Assembly (NCBI GenBank): GCA_916610825.1
Contig: OU744447.1
Span: 24,677,037 to 24,741,036 of the forward strand
Direction of reading: 5' to 3'
Length of the DNA: 64,000 bases
From: Haliclystus octoradiatus
Lineage: Eukaryota > Cnidaria > Staurozoa > Stauromedusae > Haliclystidae
How positions within the stretch are numbered: the first letter of the stretch is position 1; every line of letters begins with the position of its first letter. The translations under genes and the position numbers were made by a program. Shown piece by piece: positions 47,001 through 59,000 of the stretch. A model generated the notes under the pieces. That model did not search any database, had not been told where the DNA came from, and was given only the letters and a program-made list of their open reading frames with translations.

Positions 47001-50000
47001 AATAAATCTTCTACTGACTCCAATTTGGCTTATTATGCTGATAGTTTTTTAATTTTTTTATTACAAATATCAACGGAAACAGTAGTTTCATAGGATTCAT
47101 TCTATTGTATCTCAACGTTTCGGTATCGCTGTGACCATTCTGAAGAGGAAACTAAATTTTACAACCTTTGGGCTTACTTTAATACAAAATTTATACCGGT
47201 ATATATCTGTACAACTTAAAACATATAGCTACACTAAACTAATGGTAAATTAATAAAGGAAATATAATATACTTGAAATAATTTCGATCAAATCGAATCA
47301 GTTTGTTTATTTCAATTTGGCTTCATGTTCCCTAATTGTGAACTGATGATAATATTTCAGAAACTAGGCAATCCCTTTTGGAGCTGCAATGTTTTAAAAC
47401 TTTGAATGAGTTGATGACTTCATCAATCTTTTGATTGTATTCCTTTATATGTGCAAGTTTTTGTTTATTTTAGTTTTTCGCTGCTAATGACAAACTATCG
47501 TTTTGGTGCATGGATGCAATGAGTTACGTGGACTTCCTTACAATTCCTCCATCTATTGTTTCAATTGTGCTTCAATCGAATTGGCTAGGTATGATTATAA
47601 TTAAAGATCTTTAAGTAGTATAAGATCTTACTAGGATAGGGGTTCAAGTATAGATAGTCAGGATTCGATAAAACATTATTCCTTCCGCGATTTTATTTTT
47701 TTCTTCCAAAAGTGTTTTGGCTGCTTAAATCATTTACATGTTTTCACAGCTTTTATTTTAGAGATTATTGTCCATTTATTGTCATTAAATATAATACAAA
47801 TCCATCTTTTCATTTTGTATCTTCTAAAGAAAAGAGGAAGACAATTATTTGTCTACTGCTTACAGAACTTGAATACAACTATTTTCATCTCTCCCTTCTG
47901 AATTTGTGCTAGCCTTCCGGGACTCTCAGTTCTGCAATCCCCCATTTTATCAAACCATGTATAGAAGTAGATAGTAGATCAAAATCTAATACATTCACCA
48001 TTCATCTCATTTCACTATTTCTATTATAATGAATCAGACCTTCATATTTGCTACGTCTACAGTCGAACTAAGTTAATATCCCCTCTGTCAATGTCCCACC
48101 TTGCTAAATATCCCCACATAAAACTGATTTCTATTTTCCATTCTCCATACTAACTCTTATAATCCTACCTCGCTTAATGTCCCACTTTTCATCCGTACAA
48201 GAGGGGGGGGGGTATTAAGCAAGTTCGACTGTATAATAGTCTATATTAAATTGACCGATGCTCACCAAAGGGGTGAAACTATCAGTAGCAAATATGAATG
48301 TCTGATTTGTGCGTTTGTTTATTATTAAATACCTCTGCATTTATGGCATCGAGCATTATTAAAACAGCAAAAACAACATAATTGCTTCTGTGATGTAACG
48401 TACTTTAACCTCAGTTTGTAATTAACCTCAATATCATATTATACGTAATCACGTGTTGCATTGAGTTACACGCGTTGTATGTTTGAGATCAGATTATCGC
48501 TAGCTATCGTACGAACAGTACCTACTTATTATGGTGGCCCATCGTGATCGTTCTCATAGCATATTTGCATAAAAAATAAATTAATAAAGAAAATAAAAAA
48601 AAATAAATAAAAAAAATAAAATAAAAAAAAAAAGTAAAAAAAAATAAATATATAAATAAATGAATAAAAAAATAAAATAAAAAAAAAAGAAATAAAAAAA
48701 GAAATATAAAAAAATATAAAAAAAATATAAAAAAAATATAAAAAAAAATAAAACTATTATTATTGTCTTGTGTTATGACAGCTTCATTGATGAATTTTAC
48801 GAGGTTGTATTCTATATACATCCTTTAGGTCTTCGTTTTCTTCGTGCAATACATCTGATCAAACTGGCTGATATTTTACAGTTTCTAAATGTACTTCATA
48901 CAGGGTAAGGCAACATATCAGTTATACTGATGCTAACGATGGCGATCTATATGACCATAATAATGTGAGTCAATTAAAACCATCCAGTTTTGATTTCGAA
49001 ATAGTTCCGCTCACTTTGATAAGCAGACGCAGGGTCTAATAAAATATTTTTTTTTCCGGGATTCTAAATTTTGCTTTAAGATTTTTCAGGTGATGATACA
49101 TCATGTAAATGTTTTCATAGCTGAACATTTCAGGGGATATTGTCATAAATATGATAAAAAGCTTTTTACTTATCTTCCAAAGAAAAGAGCGCAAAATAGG
49201 TTTCTTCTGATTATAAAAAACTTGAATACAGCTATTTCTTCCACTTCTTTCTGAATTTGTGCTAACCCTCCAGGACTCTCGGTCCCAGAATCCCCCCGTG
49301 TTTTCAAACCCTGTGCAGACACTTCATGGTTTTGATGGTCACTAAGTCACTTATATCCAGTATTGAAGATCGTCATCAGAAAAAACTGAGACGTGAGTCT
49401 TAACTCCGGTCTTAACTATCTAAGGCTCTTCTATCTATAAGACAGCCTCTTATGACTCTGGATATATATAGTAGCCTCATTTCTGAACGCATCTGGGCTA
49501 AATCTTATAATACGTTGCCTCAAATATTTGCTTGCAGCTCGAGCGTCGAGATGGCAAGGATTTGTGGGAATTTCTTTGCTCTTTGGTTAACAGCTGGTGG
49601 AATAGTTCATTTGGTGAGTTACAGGTGTATTACGGATCACAATCATGTGGCAATCGGATTAAATGATCAGATAATCATTACAAATAAAGTATCCTTTTTT
49701 TCAGTTGGAGAACACAGGTGATTTTTGGCATCCAATAACTTACAGTAATAACAATGGTATCAATTACTTTGAATCACTCTACTTTCTATTGGTAAGGGGT
49801 CAGGATAGACATGCAGTCAACCAATCACATTACAAGATCAAGATCTACCTGCTATCATCATATAATGATATTATTTTGCTTATTGGATGTGTAGGTTACC
49901 ATGTCAACTGTTGGTTTTGGTGATATTTACTGTCGAACTTATCTTGGGAGAATCTTTGCTATGATATTTATCTGTGTTGGTCTTGTAAGTAAACCATCGT

Positions 50001-53000
50001 TCAGTGTTCAAACAGTCACAGTTGCATCTTAAGTCAGTTATTGAGTTTGCAAGCGTAAAACCAGGAGAATAGAAGAATATTGATGACTGTTTTAAAGAAT
50101 CGTACCACGATAAATGTCATCAACTTCTACCATTAAGGCCTTATATGCTAAAAGGCAAGTGAATTGCATGTGAGCCCTTGATATTACAATGTGGAACAAC
50201 AGCTAAAATGACGCATAATTTTGTTAAGTTTAGCAGCTTTAGCATGCTCTTGTATCGCAATCCAGTTTCTAATACTTCAATTTGCGGTCAATATTACGTC
50301 GCTGTCTCATTCTCGCGCTGTAAACGCACCGGGTATCATGCGAATTCTCATACGGATGACCTCAACCCACATGCCATTTCAAATCAGTCAGCATCAGGAG
50401 TAATGTCAGTGATCTGAAATTAATTGCTTCTAATACATACGAGGACACCGATGCCTCCTGAGTCGGGATATCATATGCTCCCATGCAAATGGAAATAGAA
50501 GATTTAAATCTTCAAATGAGTGCGAATCTTGAGGATGAGGAATCCAAGAGTCAATCGAGGTTCTATGGCATTGTAGATCTCCCAGTCATGTATATAGTTA
50601 TATACATCAATTCATGTCATGTTTTCTTGCTTCTAGGGTTTGTTTGCCAGTTACATTCCAGCTATTATTGAATTTGGAGGTTCACATACAAAATACAATC
50701 GATCTTATAAGCCAACACCTGGAAGAAAGTATGTAGGAAAACAAAAATATTTCACTCCCTTCGCGAGTCCATTGAAATAGAAACGGAATAAAATCATGTT
50801 TTTATTAACTCCCACATATTAGGCATGTGATTGTTGCTGGACACATAACAGAAGATAGCGTCGATTCATTTGTTAGAGATTTTCTACATCCTGACCGTGA
50901 AAATGTTAATGCAACTATCGTGTTTCTAAATCCGTAAGTAAATATCCAAAATCATACGACCGATCTACATACAACGTCTACATTAAAGTAGCCTCTATAT
51001 GATGTATATGTGTTGAAGCATGTTCCCGAACAATACACATAAAAGTATACATAAAAAATGACATCTCGTGATTAATATCAAGTGGCACTTGACGACTGAT
51101 GTAGAAGACAGCCAGAGGAGATACAGCGCGAGTACCACGATAACGGAGTAAGGGTCCGACAAAAGGTTCAACCTTCTGTGATTCTAGAGGCATTTCAACA
51201 CTGGATATTTGTTGTTGAAGTTTGACCATTAAATCATAAAAATATCAATTTTCTTTTGAACTTGTTCCGACCATTCGGAATCTATAGAGGACTCCAGGAT
51301 TCTTACTTCTGTCGTAGCTTTTTTACGTAGTTGACTGGAGATAAGGGAAAACGGTTTAGCCTATGTCGTGGCTGATCCCCGGGGACAGACCGTGTCCTGG
51401 CCTGACATAGACTCATATTCCAGCTGAACTGGGTATAATTTTAATAAAAGAAATGTTAGATGGGGATTATGATTTTTTTTTTCATATAACTAGAATAGAT
51501 AAAATAATTTGATATTAATTAAAAACAAACATTTCTTAAAATAGCATAATATACATTAATAAAATAATTTGCACAATTGAATAACAAACTTAGGACCTAT
51601 ATATACATTAAAATGATATAATAATTAAAAAATACTTTTGTCTGTGAATGTTCCTGAAAGACTGATGACATTTCCTCTTTGGATTGCGATGGATGCAGTC
51701 TTTGCCAAAGAAATGCCCTTGATATTTGTTCCCCTGTAGCTTCGATCAAGAGCTTTCTAACTTTCAAAATTGTATCTGTGAATTAGATATTTGTTCCAAT
51801 GTAGCCTTGATCAAGAGATTTTCCAAATTTCAAAATTGTATCTGTGAATTAGATATTTGTTCCACTGTAGCCTTAATCAAGAGATTTTCCAACTTTCAAA
51901 ATTGTATCTGTGAATTAGATATTTGTTTATTATTTTTGTATATAATTTGATATTTGTTATGGTGATATTTGTTCTTCGGTAAGTAAGAAAGTGTATGGGA
52001 TACGAAAGGGTGATGGACATATCTACCAGGCCATTTATCATTTTAGGTAAATATCCTGGGGGTCAGTTGTCGAATCACTCAAATACGTCAAGTGTCATAT
52101 GGGCTTGTCCTAGCGCCTCGGATTATTAAACAATACTTTTTCAAATATTCAAAGTATTCGCCATTTAGCGTTGATCAAGAGCTTTCCAACTTTCAAAATT
52201 ATATCTGTGAATTAGACCTCACTTGTCTGTTTCTTTTTAGGGTGTTTCCAAGTATAACATTGCAAGCCATCCTGAAAAGGAATGCCGTTCGAACTTCATA
52301 CTTTATTGGCAACGTCTTCGATTTTAATGATTGTGCAAGAGTAAAGGTTAGCTAGAATATTATATGCATCTTTCTCTTCTTTTAAATTCAAAAACACTGA
52401 ATGCCAAATATATAATTCTGATTCAGCTGTCGTTTTTAATTATTATTGATCTGCCTACCCTTTGGATGAATTGAGGGGGCAGTGGCACCTACCAGCGAAT
52501 AGAATTATCGGAATGACCTTCTTCTTAGTTTGCTAAGTTGATATAATTATGTTAAACCTTATTGTGGTAAGTAAAAGTCACATGGAGTAACGCAATGATA
52601 TATAGCAAGGAACTACTGTATTATAAGGGACCTGTATCAACGGTCAAATAAATTGGTCGGTATAACAGGTAGAGCATTAGTAGATAAACTTACTTCAGTA
52701 TATAAATTGAACTCTTTTTGTAGATGAGAGATGCTGATGCTGTCATTATACTTTGCAATAAAAATTGTGAAGATCCAAACATTGAAGATACAAATAATGT
52801 TCTTCGGTAAGTAAGAAAGTGTAATGGATACGAAAGGGTGATGGACATATCTACCAGGCCATTTATCATTTTAGGTAAATATCCTGGGGGTCAGTTGTCG
52901 AATCACTCAAATACTTCAAGTGTCATATGGGCTTGTCCTAGCGCCTCGGATTATTAAACAATACTTTTTCAAATATTCAAACTTTCTTCGTAATTTGATA

Positions 53001-56000
53001 ATGAAATTTGAATGTTCTATTTATTCGAATAGAGTGATTTCTGTGAAGAATTACAATGAACATATTCGATGCATTGTTCAGTTAATGCACTACAAGAATA
53101 AGGTATGCAAGTCATAGATGTCATAGCCATGGCGGTCATTCGTCTAGAGCGGCCACGCCCTTTTATGTATTACAAGCACTGACTTCAATATACATAATTT
53201 ATGTCTATTCTAAGGAGGTAGAGCTTATCTGTTCATTCTTAAATAACAATCCTGATAATCAATTGATCATTTATCCAGTCTTACTTCATAGTACACAAAC
53301 AAGATTATCCTAAACCGATCCAATCCGATACAATAATGAAAAAGCCAATCCGAATCTGATAAAAATTTACTCGGATCTGATTTGCGAGTCGATGTCTCTA
53401 AATTCTGAACTAAATCCTACTTGTTTGACTTTGCATGAAGACATTGACACACTGAGTCAGAGGTTAATTCATTACACATTGCAGTACAGAACAGATTAGT
53501 CCGTCAGTTTCAGCCTAAAGTTCCCGATTCTCCAGCGGTATTCTTCTTTTTATCGCAGGCAAGGCTTTTGAATTGTCCACAATGGAATCCATCAAAAGGC
53601 GATGACATCGTATGCATCAATGAGGTACAAAATAAAAACATTTGTCAGATAATTGAGAATGTCTCGTTATTTCAGTATAATCTTATTCCAGGTTCATAAT
53701 ACAGTGAATCCTGCTGTAACATCCACTTCTACTTCGCGGCCAGCTACCTATAGTGACCACTTTAGTAATACACAGAGATCTTAATATTGATTAAAATCTG
53801 TACATTAAGACCAGCTGTATATGTTGGTCAATTTACCTTTGATCTTATGTGTGCCTGCTTTCACAGATTTCACGGACAGGTATACATGATGTATCAACTT
53901 CAGCATATCATCTAGCTGACACATTAATTATTAATAGTCCTTTTCTACTAGCTCAAACTTGGTTTCATCGCTCAAAGTTGCCACGCCCAAGGCTTCTCGA
54001 CGTTTCTGGCAAACCTCTTTGCTATGAGAGCAGATACGGTATGCTATGATCTGGAATGAACGTTATAGTTTCTTCAACAGGGTGTCACAAAAGTTTTGAC
54101 TTTCCGGGAACTGTGTTGTTCTATGGTAAACCTTCTGGGATTGAATCTATAGTGCTTCATAGTTTTGAAGAATTGATCTTAAAATTTTAGAAATTTGAGT
54201 TTGAAGCAAGATGCATGGATTTCAAAACATAAAAAATATGAAATCCAAAAATAATAAATGTTGAATTAGAAAATAATCATGATAAAATTGGAAACCTTCT
54301 GATTTTGTGCTGGCCTTCCGGGAACCAGGTTCCCAGTATCCCTTGACTGATCTATAAATCCCACTTTGATATACCGCAATTTGACGAGCGGTAAGCAACA
54401 CCAACATATCAAAATCGTCATAGTAAAAGTGAGACTTGGGCAAGTCAACAGGATCCCGCACTTTGTGACAGCCTGTTCTTCAATTTGGCAATGCGCTGAC
54501 AACATATATAGCGTTACCTTAAAGGAAGACGACAGGAACTTTGTTATTTTATTCCGTCTTACATTTTCTGATTGTCCAGCCTGTTAGAAAAGGTATTTGT
54601 TTTGATCCCATGAAAACCCAAACATACTTCACCGCACAAAAAAAAGTGAAAACAGTTGCTATCGCCCCCGTTTTAATCTAAAGGAACAAGAAAGAGGGTA
54701 CGTAAAAGCTATATATATGGTAGACTAATACAATCACAAATTTCAAAATAACAATCATTCAAGACATTCAATTATTTGGTTTTACTTACAGATGACAGAG
54801 GAAATTCTTGAGCATGAACAATGGAAAGTTGCTTATATGACTGGTTCAGCAAATGAGATGTATACAACCCAGTTATCATCCTCATTTAATAACATGACAT
54901 TCCAGCAAGCTGCAGAGTGAGTAGTATACTGATATTATAACATTCGTAAAATATGTATCATAAATATGTACTATACGCTAGAGGCTTTGCCAGTCATTTT
55001 TATGAAGTGAACTATACTGCAGTCATGAGTAATCATGTACAGGGCCGGAATAAAAGATCGCTCTCTCTCTCTCTGCATATCAGCAAAGAGTTAAATGGCA
55101 CCACCACGACAGGTTCATTATCGAGTCCTTTTACTCAATCGAGCCCCATATCAAATTAATACGCGATCCTCTCAGAATGCGTTTAGTACAGAGCTGCGTA
55201 ATCAGGCCTTACACCTTAACGTAATACTAAACAAAAATGTAATGTGTAAGGCCTTGTTCTTCATACGCCATGGTACATGTGTCTATCTTATTCCTGTTGA
55301 TGACGTCTTTAGATAGCCTGCGCGCAGACCTTACTTGAAAATCTTTCTTCCTCCTTACTAACTAAGGTCTGCGCGCATGCTAGTCTTTAGATCGTTCCAG
55401 ACGCCGTTCTAAGAATTTTATACTTGTACTTACACCTAGTACTACATAAATTAATGAGAAACGATGCATAAAACGACGAACGTTGAATTTTTGGCGGGAA
55501 AATAATGCCATATAGTTCCGAACATGGTCCGAACCTGTTTCAGGGGTGGCACCGAGGGCGGGCTTACACATTTCGTAAAAAACAATAGGAATTAGCTCCC
55601 TTCCAGAATGACTATTGACAAGTTGTTTCTATGTGACGTAGAAATTTGGTATAGCACCCCCGTCGGGGATGTCAGCCCCTCGCAGGGGATATCCTGGTGC
55701 CAATCATGATTAAATATTATTGTCAGAGACTGAGAGTATTTTTCAAAATTGAAGGCACGGGCGCTTGCATGTCTCTCATTCGATCAAATGTATACTATGC
55801 TGTCACTGTTTTGCTATGTTCCCTTAAATTATGAATATAGCAATAAATACGTGTACACAAAAAGAAAAGAAAGTCCTATTTCATAACTTTACTAATGATT
55901 CTCAATTTCCCTGTGATTGTATTTCTTTAGATTATGTTTTGAAAAATTGAATTTGATGATGATAGCAATTGAAATCAAACCTGCCAAAGGAGAGAAAATG

Positions 56001-59000
56001 TAAGAATATGTTAGAGACATTATCCTTCAAAATCAGATATATGTCAACTGTACCACAGTTGGAGAGGAATAAATAGGCTATTTGATTGACCCACATATCG
56101 CCTGGTTAGCTCAGCGGTAGAGCATCTGACTTTTAATCAGAGGGTCGTGGGTTCGATCAACTCATCGGGCTTACATTTTTCATTTTTTTATCAAAAAGTT
56201 TTTTTTAAAATTCCTTTCACTTTTGGTACGTAATTTAATTTCTTCCCACCCACTTGTTACCATAGTGGTGCAGAACACCCACAGAGGCAAATCAAAATAA
56301 AGATTATAGTAGAGCACCTTGATATATTCACAAGGGATTCACGCATGCGCATCAGCCTAAATAAGAAAAAGATAACGTTTGAAAAAGTCCATGACCTAAA
56401 TTGGCCAAATTGCAAGACAGTTATTTTTCAAACAGTATTTCCAAGAAAAATTTATTAAGGCACTCTTATTCTAGACTGTTTATAGAATGTTACTATTTAT
56501 TTATTTTTATTATTACAATTTACCTTTTTCAGATTTGCAATAAATCCGAATGATAAACAACTGAAAATAGAACCAGTCACGAGGGGTTTCTTCTTTACAC
56601 AAAATGCAAGTGATGTCGAAAGGTATGTCGGGAGCATTCCAGAAATGCATTGTCATCGTTCCTCTGGTGAATCATAATTTATTCATTGAATATATTCCTA
56701 AATTGATTTGATTGGGTACTTTTTACAGACAGACAAAAAAGACAGATAGACAGACACACGTCTGATGGAAATAACATTGTTATAGTCCCTGGGATATCTA
56801 TATACTGTATGACATATTTGGTTAGAAAATGAAATCTAACTGAGTAATCCAGAACTATGCAGAATTACAGCCCCTTGACCCCTAACCCCTAAAAAAGACC
56901 TGGAAATTAGCCTATGACAAGTGATACAATCGATTAATGTCCTCGGTATCGGAACAGACTTGCTTTTTATAACTAATCCGGCCATAAATTATAGTTTACC
57001 TTCATGATCACAGTTGTAATAATGATCATCTCAGAAAGTCATGGAATTCCCGATGGGATTGCAGAGCGATTTCCCATCTGACATCATTAGTACCTTCCCC
57101 TATACCAAGATATATCTTGCCTATACCCATCTCAAAATACCTTACTGGTGTGATCAGTCTACATTTGATAGACATATACGACTATCATTGATCATTATTA
57201 AAACTGAGTTTGTGATATGATTTCAGGGCTTTGAAGTATTGCAAAATATGCCATTCAGATTTGAGTGAACCAGAGGCAATGAAAAAATGTCGCTGCACAA
57301 AAGGTTGGTCAGATATGTCTCAAATCATTGCGCTATACTGCTTAGATCCAGCTTTGGAAGTTTTTCATTTTCAATATCACTTTTAACAATCTCAGTCCCC
57401 CTCCTGATGCTCGTGAAGTCACTTATAAGTTAAGTAGAAGTTATGCCGTAACTTATTAAGTGCGGCATATAATTCAAGGAACTTGTGGAAGATATTGGAT
57501 GGGAGGCAATCCTCCAATCCTCGATATACATCATGGTTGTCTTTGAAGTTATATGCCGTATGATCTATATTCACCAATAAATCAACTCACACTCTTTTAC
57601 TTGGAAATTATATCTCCTTCTATTTCAGTTCATTTCCATCAGGAAGTAATGAAGATATTCAAAAAGAAAAGCTACGAACAAGCTATTGATATCAATCCGA
57701 TTGATCTATTAGAAGTTCCAGAGTCGCCTCGACGCCCGTAAGAATTTAAATTACAATAATTCATGTGAGATATATAATATCACCATTAATGTGGGTCTGA
57801 GAATAATACTATATTCATACATTGTAAAATAATGTTCTCCTTTCAAAATGAAAATGATATAGTAACATACAGTATTACAAATGCAATGAACTATTATAGG
57901 TGTTTTCTACGATTGCCGCATTTTAAATTGCAATATTTTATATTTCACAGTGCGGTTTAAAAATTAAAGGAGATTTAATGTCCTAAATAAACTCAATTAA
58001 ACAATTATGATATTTAAACAAGTTCAGTATTACAATTGGAATAAATGAATTTGATCTTGTAGAACACGCTCGCTGACTGAAGATGTTTATCCAAGTGGTG
58101 ACAAACCAAAGTTCGATGCAACAGGCACGTATTACTGGTGCGAGGCAAGGCCTTTTCCGGCAGCGGTTATGGTAGGTATATATATATATTTATCGATGTG
58201 TACATCAGAGATTCGCACATTGAATTTCGGTGAAGAGGAAATCGTATTCCACTCCCTTCGACAGAGAAAAAACATCGTATGCGGCTTTTGATTGGATGTA
58301 CGATGTCTTTTGTACGGACGAAATACCAATAGGCAGGGAAAGAGGGCAACAACCATCCGTATGCGGCTTCAGATTGGACGTACGATGTTTTCTGTACGGA
58401 CGAAATACCAATAGGCAGGGAAAGAAGGCAACAATCATCTTGGAATAATTTACAGCAGAACTTTGATATTTACCCTCGAGACAACTGCAGAGGTCAGGGT
58501 TACCGCAGACGTCACCATCTGGATTGTCAATTTCTTTTCAAATCCGGGTTTCAAATCAATTAAATGAAACTGCCTTCATAAAATCAAAGTAATCTATTAG
58601 ATGTAAAAATCTCTGTACAAATAAAATAAACATATTACTTAATGGTTTGAATCGAATGTACGATTTTTATACAATCGTTGGGAGGGAATGTCAAACTCAC
58701 TCGGCTCACATAGTTCGTTCGTTCGTTCGTTTGACATTCTCTCGCAGCAGCTCGTGCATAAAAATCGTACGCGCTCATCACCATGAAATAATCTCTATAT
58801 ATTTCGCGTCGTGAATAAACCCAGTATATATAAGAGTGAATTAATTGCATAGAAAATGAATGTTTCAATTTAAATCTGTTTTGAATCTTAGAATCGAGAA
58901 GAATTACAGAATTCTGACTTGGAAAAACACGTTGTTGTATTGTTGTTGGCTCATCCTAATTCACTAGCAATTGGATTATTTAATCTCGTAAGTGAAATTA

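Noticed and set aside
48522-48821. Minus-strand open frame of about 99 aa, almost all Phe, Tyr and Leu
   Set aside because: It is the translation of an A-rich low-complexity tract.
51721-51930. Tandem units considered as a CRISPR-like array
   Set aside because: The units are contiguous with no unique spacers, and the locus is a eukaryotic intron.
52092-53117. Two open frames with the same N-terminal peptide
   Set aside because: Caused by the 183-bp intronic duplication; the true exons use other frames and boundaries.
58132-58448. Several overlapping open frames with repeated peptides
   Set aside because: They reflect the 82-bp minisatellite in a channel intron.
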